Assembly: GCA_947451735.1 (NCBI GenBank)
Contig: CANGAY010000031.1
Location: forward strand, 1-7,236
Length of the DNA: 7,236 bases
Origin: Actinomycetota bacterium
GTDB taxonomy: Bacteria; Actinomycetota; Thermoleophilia; Miltoncostaeales; Miltoncostaeaceae
Reading direction: 5' to 3'
The position numbers and the translations under genes were made by a program. Shown here piece by piece: positions 1 to 5,851 of this stretch. Every line of letters begins with the position of its first letter. Position 1 is the first letter of the stretch. The notes below the pieces were generated by a model, which worked only from the letters and a program-made list of their open reading frames with translations, was not told the DNA's origin and made no database searches.

Positions 1-122
1 AGGCCGACCCCCAGGTGCTGTCGCAGCAGCAGGCCCAGCTCGAGACGCTGGGCGTGCGCACGGCCCCCACCAGCGGACAGGCCGCGCGCCTGGCTGCCGC
101 CCTCGTGCGTCCCGGGCGGTGA
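1..122 (+). CDS. 3' end of an FdrA-like / acyl-CoA synthetase-like protein (partial)
   Basis: An open frame runs from the window edge (first full codon at 3) to a TGA at 120-122 and gives 39 C-terminal residues. The stretch beginning ADPQVLSQQQAQLETLGV and ending AARLAAALVRP resembles, from memory, the DPQ-x3-SQQ-x-A-x-LE-x2-G(I/V)...LAAAL(I/V)-x-P region of E. coli FdrA, a protein of the succinyl-CoA synthetase alpha-like superfamily linked to purine/allantoin catabolism. In the E. coli protein that stretch is followed by further residues; here the protein ends just after it, so this may be a shorter FdrA-like relative. The stop overlaps the GTG start of the glycosyltransferase (GTGA), implying co-transcription and translational coupling. 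Only about 40 residues are visible, so the family call is tentative; that the frame is coding is much safer. Confidence 0.5.
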   Translation, partial: ADPQVLSQQQAQLETLGVRTAPTSGQAARLAAALVRPGR

Positions 123-1288
123 GGATCCGGGTCGTCACCTACTCCGCCATGCCGCGGGGTGGTGCCATGCACGCACGCCGCCTTGCCGAGGAACTCGCGG
201 GGCGCAGCCACCAGGTGGAGTTGTGGGCCCTCACGCTCGAGGGGGCGGGTATCGCGGCGGCTGCGCCGGTCGTCACGCACCAGGTGGCCACGGCGTGGGT
301 GCCCGGCGAGCCGCCCGCGGCGCGCGTGGCGCGGTGCGCCGACGTGCTGGCCGATGCGCTGCGCCAGGCGCCGCCCGCCGACATCACGCACGCCGAGGAC
401 ATGATCGCCGCGCGGGCGCTGCTCACCCTGCGGGCCGAGGGCGTGGTTCCTCACGTCATCCGCACCGTGCATCACACCGAGGTGTTCGAGGACACCGCGC
501 TCGACGACTGCCAGCGGGCGTCGATTCAGGACGTGGACCGCTGCATCGCGGTGTCGTCGGTGTGGGCCGACCGCCTGGCGCACGAATTCGGGGTGCAGGC
601 ACCGGTGGTGCCCAATGGTGTGGATGCGTCCCGGTTCGCGATGGACGATCTGTCGCGCGCGGCGGCCGGGGCGTACATGGGCTGGGGTGACCGGCCGGTG
701 GTGCTCGCGGTGGGCGGTGTGCAGCCGCGCAAGGGCAGCCGCACACTGCTCGAGGCGTTCGCCCGTGCCCGTGCCCGTCTGCCCGAGGGCGCGCTGCTGG
801 TCATCGCGGGTGGCGACGGCATCTACCGCACCGACGAACACGAGGCGGCATGGCGGGGTGACGCCGATCGCCTGGGGCTGCGGGTGCACGACGGGGCCAC
901 CGTCCCCGACCAGTGCGATGTGGTGCGGATCGGCGTGGTGGACGACGACGACATGCCGGTGCTCTACCGCGCCGCCGACGTGCTGGCCTTCCCCTCCACG
1001 CGCGAGGGATTCGGCCTCGTGGTGCTGGAGGCCGCCGCCGCCGGCCTTCCCGTGGTGGTGAGCGACCTCCCGGTGTTCGCCGAGTTCATGGAGGACGGGC
1101 GCGACTGCCTGATGGTGCCGGTGGGCGCCGCCGAGCCATTGGCCGACGCACTGGTGCGCGCCACCAACGATGCGGGGCTGCGCGCCGGCCTGGTGCGTGA
1201 GGCGCGGGAGACCGCAGCGCGGTTCGCCTGGGCCGACACCGCCGCCCGCACGGAGGCCGTCTACCGGGCGTTTCTCGCCGATGCCTGA
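119..1288 (+). CDS. GT-B fold glycosyltransferase, family GT4 (MSMEG_0565-like)
   Basis: This 389-aa protein looks like a retaining nucleotide-sugar-dependent glycosyltransferase of the cytoplasm or inner membrane face. The N-terminal acceptor domain starts MRIRVVTYSAMPRGGAMHAR, with the glycine-rich loop (residues 13-15) after the first strand. RTVHHTEVF lies at 115-123 and PNGVD at 165-169. The C-terminal donor domain opens with VGGVQPRKG (198-206), whose R204/K205 are the usual donor-phosphate contacts. The EX7E motif is E296...E304 in STREGFGLVVLEAAAAG. Length is normal for GT4. The order of motifs, including TVHH and an AGGD...AAW stretch, recalls the MSMEG_0565 glycosyltransferase family, sometimes found near a nitrilase/radical-SAM cluster; none of that cluster is visible here. 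The GTG start at 119 gives the expected N-terminus and a 4-bp overlap with the upstream stop. Donor and acceptor cannot be told from sequence. Confidence 0.9.
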   Translation: MRIRVVTYSAMPRGGAMHARRLAEELAGRSHQVELWALTLEGAGIAAAAPVVTHQVATAWVPGEPPAARVARCADVLADALRQAPPADITHAEDMIAARALLTLRAEGVVPHVIRTVHHTEVFEDTALDDCQRASIQDVDRCIAVSSVWADRLAHEFGVQAPVVPNGVDASRFAMDDLSRAAAGAYMGWGDRPVVLAVGGVQPRKGSRTLLEAFARARARLPEGALLVIAGGDGIYRTDEHEAAWRGDADRLGLRVHDGATVPDQCDVVRIGVVDDDDMPVLYRAADVLAFPSTREGFGLVVLEAAAAGLPVVVSDLPVFAEFMEDGRDCLMVPVGAAEPLADALVRATNDAGLRAGLVREARETAARFAWADTAARTEAVYRAFLADA

Positions 1289-2153
1289 GGCGCACGCCAC
1301 GATGGCGTCGCTCGAGATGTCGGGCGATCTGCATGTGGTGGCCCACCAGCCGTGGCCGGGGTCGGCCCTCGCGGTGTCGCCGGACGGGGCGTGGGTTGCC
1401 GTGGCGCTGCCCGGGCGCGTGGTGACGGCGCGGCTGCCCGATCTGGCCGACCCGCACGAGATCCACGTGGCCGATGTGCGTTCGCTCGCGGCGATCGGCC
1501 CCGACCGGCTGGCGCTCGCACCGCACCGCGGCATGCTGGTCATCGACGACCCGGTTGGAACGCCCCATGTGGCGGTGCGTGCGCGCGGGGCGGGACGCGT
1601 GCAACTGGTGGCGGGGCCCGGTGGACTGCTTGCGGCCGTCGGCGAGCGCGCCGCGCTGCCCCGGGCCACGGTTGTCACGCGATCCGACCTGGGCCGACGC
1701 CGCGGTTGGACCGCGGGCATCACAGGGGCCACCACCGCCGCGTGGCTCAGCGAGCGCGATCTCGCCGTGGCGGCGGGCGAGGATCTTGTGCTGGTGCGCG
1801 AGGGCGTGGAGGACGCCCGCGCCAAGCGCCCGCTCGGCGAGCGCATCACCGGCCTCGCGTCCGTGCCGGGTGGCGTGGTGGTGGTGGGGGCGGGGTCACA
1901 TGCCGTCCTGCATGCGACGGCGCCGCGGGCGGAGCGTTCGCGCCTTGAGGTGCCGCCCGGTGCCGGGCGCACCGTGCATGCCGCAAATGGCTGGCTGGCG
2001 GTGGGCACCCGATCGCTGGGCGAGCGCGTGCAGGTGCACGATGTGGCCGCCGGCCGCGTGATCTGCGCGCTGCGCGGCGTGGCGGGCGCGGTGGTCGCGC
2101 CCCCGCTCGTGGTGGCCACGGGACGCGAGGGCACGGTGGTGCTCGCCGTCTGA
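1281..2153 (+). CDS. Beta-propeller-like protein of unknown function
   Basis: This is a 290-aa protein starting at ATG 1281, eight bases inside the glycosyltransferase gene. That start is preferred because of the overlap; ATGs at 1302 and 1317 are alternatives, and the open frame extends further upstream only as a shadow of the previous gene. No signal peptide or membrane segment is visible, so it is probably cytoplasmic. The chain is a series of short beta-rich units with a turn then hydrophobic strands: SPDGAWVAVALPGRVV (33-48), GPDRLALAPHRGMLVI (73-88), LSERDLAVAAGEDLVLV (156-172), VPGGVVVVGAGSHAVLH (195-211), NGWLAVGTRSLGERVQVHD (236-254) and PLVVATGREGTVVLAV (275-290). This is the look of a degenerate WD40/YVTN-type propeller of about six blades. 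No catalytic motif is recognisable. Tight coupling suggests a role linked to the glycosyltransferase, but no function is assigned. Confidence 0.75.
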   Translation: MPEAHATMASLEMSGDLHVVAHQPWPGSALAVSPDGAWVAVALPGRVVTARLPDLADPHEIHVADVRSLAAIGPDRLALAPHRGMLVIDDPVGTPHVAVRARGAGRVQLVAGPGGLLAAVGERAALPRATVVTRSDLGRRRGWTAGITGATTAAWLSERDLAVAAGEDLVLVREGVEDARAKRPLGERITGLASVPGGVVVVGAGSHAVLHATAPRAERSRLEVPPGAGRTVHAANGWLAVGTRSLGERVQVHDVAAGRVICALRGVAGAVVAPPLVVATGREGTVVLAV

Positions 2154-2234
2154 CGGCGATACGCAACATCGCGCCGGGCAGGTGCAGGCGTGATTACGGG
2201 GAATAGGGCATCGAAATCCCCACGCGTATGACCC

Positions 2235-2239
2235 GGAGG
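2235..2239 (+). promoter_or_regulatory. Shine-Dalgarno site of the secreted-protein gene
   Basis: GGAGG lies 10 nt upstream of ATG 2250. It is a canonical ribosome binding site and fixes the start; the competing ATG at 2228 opens a different, arginine/glutamine-rich frame that is a shadow. The 96-base gap 2154-2249 presumably also holds this gene's promoter, but no convincing -35/-10 pair can be picked out. Confidence 0.75.
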
Positions 2240-2249
2240 TCGCAGCAGC

Positions 2250-2777
2250 ATGAAGATCAACAGCAAGTTCCGCCGTCCGAGCGCGGCGATGGTCGTCGCG
2301 GCCACCGCGCTGACCGTGGCCGTGGCCGGCGGCGGTGCATTCGCCGCCATCCAGCTCAACGGCAACAGCCTCGTCAACAAGTCGGTGAAGAACATCAAGA
2401 TCGCCAATCAGGCGATCAACAACCGCACCCTCGCCTCGAACAGCGTGCTGAAGAGCACGCTGGCCCCGGGTGCCATCACCACCTACATCCGCTACCAGCA
2501 GGTGACCGTGGCCGCCGGCGGCGACAACGAGGTTGCCACCCCGACCTGCAACGCCGGTGACGACGTGACCGGTGGCGGCTACGGCGGCGTGCCCGCGAGC
2601 ACGTACGTCAACGCCACGTACTCCGACCCGGTGGTGCGTTGGAGCCGTCCGGCACTCGCCAATGGCGCCGCGCCGACGGCCTCGAACCAGGTGCCGGTCG
2701 GTTGGTCTGCCGACCTGCAGAACAACTCGAGCAACACGGCGCAGTTCCTCGTGTACGTGGTCTGCCTCTCCGCCTAG
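2250..2777 (+). CDS. Small secreted or membrane-anchored protein, Thermoleophilia type
   Basis: This 175-aa protein begins with basic residues (MKINSKFRRP), followed by a hydrophobic segment at about 12-33 ending GGGAFAAI, so it is a signal peptide or N-terminal anchor with a possible cleavage site after the AFA at 30-32. Residues 37-75 are a low-complexity stretch of Asn/Ser/Lys pseudo-repeats (NGNSLVNKSVKN, NQAINNRT, ASNSVLKST). I associate this N-terminal arrangement with many exported proteins of Solirubrobacterales-like actinobacteria. The C-terminal part (80-175) looks like a beta-rich globular domain with TPTCNAGDDVTGGGYGG (98-113) and a final YVVCLSA. C100 and C172 are the only cysteines and could form a disulfide outside the cell. 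Asparagine makes up about 10% of residues, unlike the Ala/Arg-rich neighbours. It has its own Shine-Dalgarno site and is followed by a hairpin, so it is probably monocistronic. Function is unknown. Confidence 0.85.
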   Translation: MKINSKFRRPSAAMVVAATALTVAVAGGGAFAAIQLNGNSLVNKSVKNIKIANQAINNRTLASNSVLKSTLAPGAITTYIRYQQVTVAAGGDNEVATPTCNAGDDVTGGGYGGVPASTYVNATYSDPVVRWSRPALANGAAPTASNQVPVGWSADLQNNSSNTAQFLVYVVCLSA

Positions 2778-2802
2778 GCGCAGATGGCATGACGGCAGTG
2801 AC

Positions 2803-2830
2803 CGGGGCCCCGCCGCATGGCGGGGCCCCG
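2803..2830. terminator. GC hairpin between convergent genes, likely bidirectional terminator
   Basis: A perfect 12-bp inverted repeat has left arm CGGGGCCCCGCC at 2803-2814, loop GCAT and right arm at 2819-2830. It lies between the stop of the secreted-protein gene (2777) and the stop of the minus-strand ATPase gene (2838), where a shared terminator is expected. There is no real T-tract on either side (CGTCGTTCT follows on the plus strand), so it would be a non-canonical or attenuating terminator, as is common in high-GC actinobacteria. Confidence 0.7.
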
Positions 2831-2837
2831 CGTCGTT

Positions 2838-3974
2838 CTATGGGGCGCCGAGCGCCCGCGTGATGTGGGCGATGCCCGCCACCTCCACCGGGTCGGCGTC
2901 GAGCGCCGGCACCGTGATGAGCGCGGGGTCGCCCAGTGATGACACCAGCGTGTCCACCTCGTGCAGGTCGGCGCGGGCACGGGCGCGCGCCACTTCCAGC
3001 GCATCGGTGGCCCGCACCGCGAGGCCGTCCGGGTCGGGTGCCCCGGCATCGCGCAGCAGCGCCGCCAGTTGGGCGGGCGGTGTGTCGCCCCCGCCGGGCA
3101 TGGCGTGCACGCGGTTCACCACCAGCGCGCCGAGCGGGTAGCGGTCGGTCTGCAGGCGCCGCCACAGCGCCATCGCCTCGGCCGAGGGCTCCGGCCGCGG
3201 ACCGGTGACCACCACAAAGCGCGTGCCATCAGACGCCAGCAGGTCCTTCACCGCCGACGCCCGGTCGGCGAACCCCTGATACATGCCGTCGAACGACTGC
3301 AGGAACTCCGAGATGTCGCCGATCAGCTCCGCCCCGGTGAGGCGTTCCAGCACCGACATCACCATGGATCCGCCGGCCTGCAGCGCCCGCCAGCCCACGC
3401 GTCCTGCGCCACCGCGGGGCCCGAGCAGCAGGCGGAGCCCGCGGCCCTCCACGAACCGCGTCATGCGCTCGGGTGCATCGAGGAAGTCCAGGGCATTGCG
3501 AGCCGGCGGCGTATCGAGCACCACCACGTCGTAGTCGCCGCTCTCAGACAGTTCGAACAGGCGCTCCACCGCCATGAACTCCTGCGCGCCTGCCACCGTG
3601 CTCGACAGGTGTCGGTAGATGCGGTTGCCGAGGATGCGCTCGCGCGCCGCGTCGTCCGGTGCCTCGCGGGCCACCAGCCGGTCGAACGTGGCGCGCGGGT
3701 CGAGCTGCAGGGCATCCATGGTGCCCCGCATCTGCATCCCCGCGGCCGTCACGCGCGCCGCGTCCACGCGGTGGGGTATGTCACCCAGCGCCTCGATGCC
3801 GAGTGCCGTGGCCAGCCGCCGGGCAGGGTCGATGGTGACCACCGCAACGCGCGCACCCCTCCCGGCCAGTCCCAGCGCCAGGGCCGCCGACACGGTGGTC
3901 TTGCCCACGCCACCGGCGCCCGCCACCACCACCACGCGGCGGCCCTCCACCATCGCGAGCAGGTCGGTACTCAT
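2838..3974 (-). CDS. ArsA/Get3-like ATPase B (Rv3680-type, Ala in place of signature Lys)
   Basis: This 378-aa P-loop ATPase belongs to the ArsA/Get3 branch of the SIMIBI class. The deviant Walker A is GAGGVGKTT at 19-27, with K25 the P-loop lysine; residue 20, normally the signature lysine that reaches into the partner subunit, is alanine. VVTIDPARRLATALGI (45-60) is the switch I-like region and VVLDTPPARNALDFLDAPER (151-170) is Walker B/switch II. AGAQEFMAVERL (128-139) and FVVVTGPRPEPSAEA (253-267) also match, from memory, Rv3680 of M. tuberculosis. There is no cysteine, so neither the ArsA metal site nor the Get3 zinc CxxC is possible, and there is no TM segment. The ATG at 3974 overlaps the previous gene's stop (ATGA), indicating coupled, probably stoichiometric synthesis with ATPase A. 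The client or substrate is unknown; arsenite transport is unlikely. Confidence 0.9.
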   Translation of the reverse strand: MSTDLLAMVEGRRVVVVAGAGGVGKTTVSAALALGLAGRGARVAVVTIDPARRLATALGIEALGDIPHRVDAARVTAAGMQMRGTMDALQLDPRATFDRLVAREAPDDAARERILGNRIYRHLSSTVAGAQEFMAVERLFELSESGDYDVVVLDTPPARNALDFLDAPERMTRFVEGRGLRLLLGPRGGAGRVGWRALQAGGSMVMSVLERLTGAELIGDISEFLQSFDGMYQGFADRASAVKDLLASDGTRFVVVTGPRPEPSAEAMALWRRLQTDRYPLGALVVNRVHAMPGGGDTPPAQLAALLRDAGAPDPDGLAVRATDALEVARARARADLHEVDTLVSSLGDPALITVPALDADPVEVAGIAHITRALGAP

Positions 3975-4921
3975 ACGCCACCACCGGTGCGGCGGTCGGC
4001 CATGAGCGCCGCCGCCAGCCGCTCCAGCCCGCCCGAACCCGGGCGCAGGTCGGGCACGTCCGGGAGGGACACCACCGGCAGATCGGTGCCGCGCACCAGC
4101 GACTCGGTCTCGGCGGCATCGTGACGGGCTGCCACGAGCGTGTCGATCGCCGCCAGGGCAGCGGCCCGCTCGGCGTCGCCTGCCGCGCTGTCGGCCACTT
4201 TGCGAAGGGGCGCCTCGTCGGCCGGCATCACCGTGGATGCCCGCACCGCGTTCATCACCGCGGCTGCCACGGGCAGATCGCGAGCGCGCAGGGCGGCGAC
4301 GGCCTCGATGGCCTCGCTCACGGCGAGATCCTCGGGGATCGCCACCACGGCCACGCCGGTTGCCGCCGGGTGATGGATGACCTGCTCGATCTTCGCCGCC
4401 TGCTCCCGGATGGGCCCCGACGATGCCAGTTCCCTGATCTGGCCGGCCACCTCGAGCAGGGCGATGCCGTGGCCGGTGGCCGGGGCGTCCACCACGATGC
4501 GGTCCCACACGGGGGCGCCGCCCTGCACGGCGGTGGCGAAGTCCCACAACTTGCCCACGGTCACCAGTTCCGACAGCCCGGGGGCCGCCTGCGCCACCTG
4601 GTGGAACGCCCGGCTTCGCACCATCAGTTCCACCAGCGGGCGCATGGGCAGTTGCCGGGCCAGGTACTCCTCGGTGGCGGTGTCGGTGTCGATGGAGAGC
4701 ACGTCGAGGTTGGGGCGCGCCTCGGCGGGCACGATGCCGGCGGGGGGTGCGACGCCGAACAGTGCCTCGGACCGCTGCTCCGACGCGACCTCCACCAGCA
4801 GCGTGCGCCGGCCGGTATCGGCCAGGCCGAGCGCCATGGCACCGGCCACCGTGGTCTTGCCCACGCCGCCCTTGCCGATGACGAAGAGCAGGCGCCGGTC
4901 GAGCAGCGGAGGCGCACTCAC
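3971..4921 (-). CDS. ArsA/Get3-like ATPase A (Rv3679-type, signature Lys present)
   Basis: This 316-aa P-loop ATPase of the ArsA/Get3 family is the probable partner of the downstream ATPase. The deviant Walker A is GKGGVGKTT at 16-24, with signature K17 and P-loop K22. It is followed by LLVEVASEQRSEALFG (41-56), then APGLSELVTVGKLWDFA (113-129) and RIVVDAPATGHGIALLEV (141-158), where switch II reads DAPATGH instead of the DTPP of its partner. This pattern recalls mycobacterial Rv3679 (LLVEVEG..., APGL...LLTGK, VVDAPPTGR). The N-terminus is short and the protein is compact for the family. There is no cysteine, so no metal-binding site of the ArsA or Get3 kind. The GTG start at 4921 gives MSAPPLLDRR and overlaps the stop of the PhzF-like gene (GTGA). 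Known relatives act as paired Get3-like ATPases whose client is not settled; the role here is inferred. Confidence 0.9.
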   Translation of the reverse strand: MSAPPLLDRRLLFVIGKGGVGKTTVAGAMALGLADTGRRTLLVEVASEQRSEALFGVAPPAGIVPAEARPNLDVLSIDTDTATEEYLARQLPMRPLVELMVRSRAFHQVAQAAPGLSELVTVGKLWDFATAVQGGAPVWDRIVVDAPATGHGIALLEVAGQIRELASSGPIREQAAKIEQVIHHPAATGVAVVAIPEDLAVSEAIEAVAALRARDLPVAAAVMNAVRASTVMPADEAPLRKVADSAAGDAERAAALAAIDTLVAARHDAAETESLVRGTDLPVVSLPDVPDLRPGSGGLERLAAALMADRRTGGGV

Positions 4922-5772
4922 GCGAGCGTCCCCTGCATCACCGGGATCACGCGCCCACCCACCCGGAGGTGTACGGGGACGCCATCCCGGGTGTGCGCCT
5001 GCACGAGCACCTCGCCGGCGCGGCCCATGCCGTGCCCCTGGCGCACGGTGAGTCGCAGCACGCCGTCGTGGGCATGCCCTGCGGCGGCCAGGGCAGCACC
5101 GAGCGCCGCCGCCGCGCTGCCGGTGACCGGGTCCTCCGCGATTCCGATGGGTGCGGCGAAGTGGCGTACCTCGGCCACCACCTCGCCCGGGGCGGCGTGC
5201 GCGATGCGGAAGGCGCTCACGCCGTCCCAGCCGTCCCGGGCGCCAAGGGCATGCACCGCGGAGTGGTCGGGGGCGAGCGCCTGCGGATCGTCCACCTGCA
5301 GCATCACCTGCGACAGGCCGGCATTCCAGATCGGCGCAGTGCCATCGGCCACCCGGCCGAGTGCGGCCGCCAGTGCGCGCGCGTCCACCTCACCACCGTA
5401 CCGGGGTGCGGGTGGCGTGATGCTCGCGCCGTCCGCATCGGCGGCAACCGTCACGTCGCCTCCGGGTGCACGGAGCACGGCGTCTCCGTCGGTCCATCCC
5501 TCGGCGCGCAGCACCCAGGCGCTTCCCACCAGGGGATGCCCCGCCATCGGGATCTCGGTGGTGGGGGTGAAGATGCGCAGCGACGGCTGCTCGCCGCGCG
5601 CCGCGAAGACGGTCTCCGACAGCCCAAGTTCTGCGGCCAGCGCCTGCATCGCGCGCTCGGGCGGGTGCACGTCGCACAGCACCACGGCGAGCGGGTTGCC
5701 GGTGAGCGGGCGGGTTGCGAACACATCCACCCACCGGATGCGCGCCGCAGGAATGTCGGGAATGGAACCCAT
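4918..5772 (-). CDS. PhzF-family isomerase/epimerase-like protein
   Basis: This 284-aa protein has the usual PhzF length and diaminopimelate-epimerase-like fold signatures. The N-terminal half has WVDVFATRPLTGNPLAVVL (14-32), then LSETVF (51-56), whose E53 is the likely counterpart of the PhzF catalytic Glu, and FTPTTEIPMAGHPLVGSA (68-85) with H79. The C-terminal half has EDPVTGSAAAALGA (213-226) with D214 and VRQGHGMGRAGEV (243-255). Family members isomerise small acids (PhzF acts on dihydro-3-hydroxyanthranilate), but most are uncharacterised and no phenazine genes are visible, so the substrate is unknown. ATG 5772 is chosen because GGGAG lies 10 nt upstream; the open frame continuing upstream is antisense to other genes. 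The stop overlaps the start of ATPase A, making it the first gene of a three-gene operon. Confidence 0.9.
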   Translation of the reverse strand: MGSIPDIPAARIRWVDVFATRPLTGNPLAVVLCDVHPPERAMQALAAELGLSETVFAARGEQPSLRIFTPTTEIPMAGHPLVGSAWVLRAEGWTDGDAVLRAPGGDVTVAADADGASITPPAPRYGGEVDARALAAALGRVADGTAPIWNAGLSQVMLQVDDPQALAPDHSAVHALGARDGWDGVSAFRIAHAAPGEVVAEVRHFAAPIGIAEDPVTGSAAAALGAALAAAGHAHDGVLRLTVRQGHGMGRAGEVLVQAHTRDGVPVHLRVGGRVIPVMQGTLA

Positions 5773-5778
5773 CACCGG

Positions 5779-5784
5779 TAGTCT
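5779..5784 (+). promoter_or_regulatory. Candidate -10 box (TAGTCT) for the plus-strand membrane protein/GppA unit
   Basis: TAGTCT fits the actinobacterial TAnnnT -10 pattern and ends 8 nt before a GTG at 5793, the spacing expected for a leaderless transcript beginning at that codon. No clear -35 hexamer is seen. The same arrangement recurs at 7096-7101, which strengthens the case. A start site here would serve the leader ORF, the membrane protein and the phosphatase. Confidence 0.45.
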
Positions 5785-5787
5785 CCC
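5783..5787 (-). promoter_or_regulatory. Shine-Dalgarno site of the PhzF-like gene
   Basis: Read on the minus strand this is GGGAG, 10 nt before the ATG at 5772. It supports that start over in-frame alternatives. It shares bases with the candidate plus-strand -10 box at 5779-5784, so the two divergent expression units are packed within one another. Confidence 0.55.
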
Positions 5788-5792
5788 GCTCC

Positions 5793-5846
5793 GTGACGCA
5801 TCCCGCCGCCCATATGTCGCGCGCAGCCCGCGCGCGGGATCACTGA
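5793..5846 (+). CDS. Possible 17-codon leaderless leader ORF
   Basis: GTG at 5793 opens a 17-codon frame (MTHPAAHMSRAARARDH) ending in TGA at 5844-5846, five bases before the GTG start of the membrane protein. It is positioned as a leaderless start 8 nt after a TAGTCT -10 box. The last third is Arg/Ala-rich. Its coding region contains a 7-bp perfect hairpin (5818-5836). It could be a translated leader that couples to or regulates the next gene, or it may be fortuitous. The peptide itself resembles nothing known to me. Confidence 0.3.
   Translation: MTHPAAHMSRAARARDH
5818..5836 (+). other. GC hairpin in the leader before the membrane-protein gene
   Basis: CGCGCGC (5818-5824) pairs perfectly with GCGCGCG (5830-5836) around a 5-nt loop, AGCCC. 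It ends 15 nt before the GTG at 5852, next to the only weak Shine-Dalgarno-like bases (GGG at 5836-5838). It could limit ribosome access unless the leader ORF is translated; simple GC composition is the alternative explanation. Confidence 0.4.
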
Positions 5847-5851
5847 CACCC

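Noticed and set aside
1170..1280. N-terminal extension of the beta-propeller-like gene from ATG 1170
   Set aside because: It would overlap the glycosyltransferase by 119 bases and adds Arg/Pro-rich shadow sequence. ATG 1281 gives a normal short overlap.
2198..2221. Possible hairpin GGGGA...TCCCC upstream of the secreted-protein gene
   Set aside because: Only 5 bp of stem with a 14-nt loop; not distinguishable from chance in such GC-rich DNA.
2961..4124. 387-codon plus-strand open frame opposite the ATPases
   Set aside because: Composition (His/Arg/Gln/Ala runs) is that of an antisense shadow of a high-GC gene; no motif is visible and the other strand has a convincing ATPase.
3975..4547. N-terminal extension of ATPase B by 191 codons
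   Set aside because: The extension is Arg/Gly/His-rich and overlaps ATPase A in another frame. The P-loop lies at the normal position with the ATG at 3974.
2838..4921. Two adjacent ATPase genes as an arsenic resistance (arsA) locus
   Set aside because: No cysteines in either protein and no pump, reductase or ArsR-type regulator nearby.
4918..5772. Phenazine biosynthesis cluster suggested by the PhzF-like gene
   Set aside because: No other phenazine genes are present; PhzF-family proteins are widespread outside such clusters.
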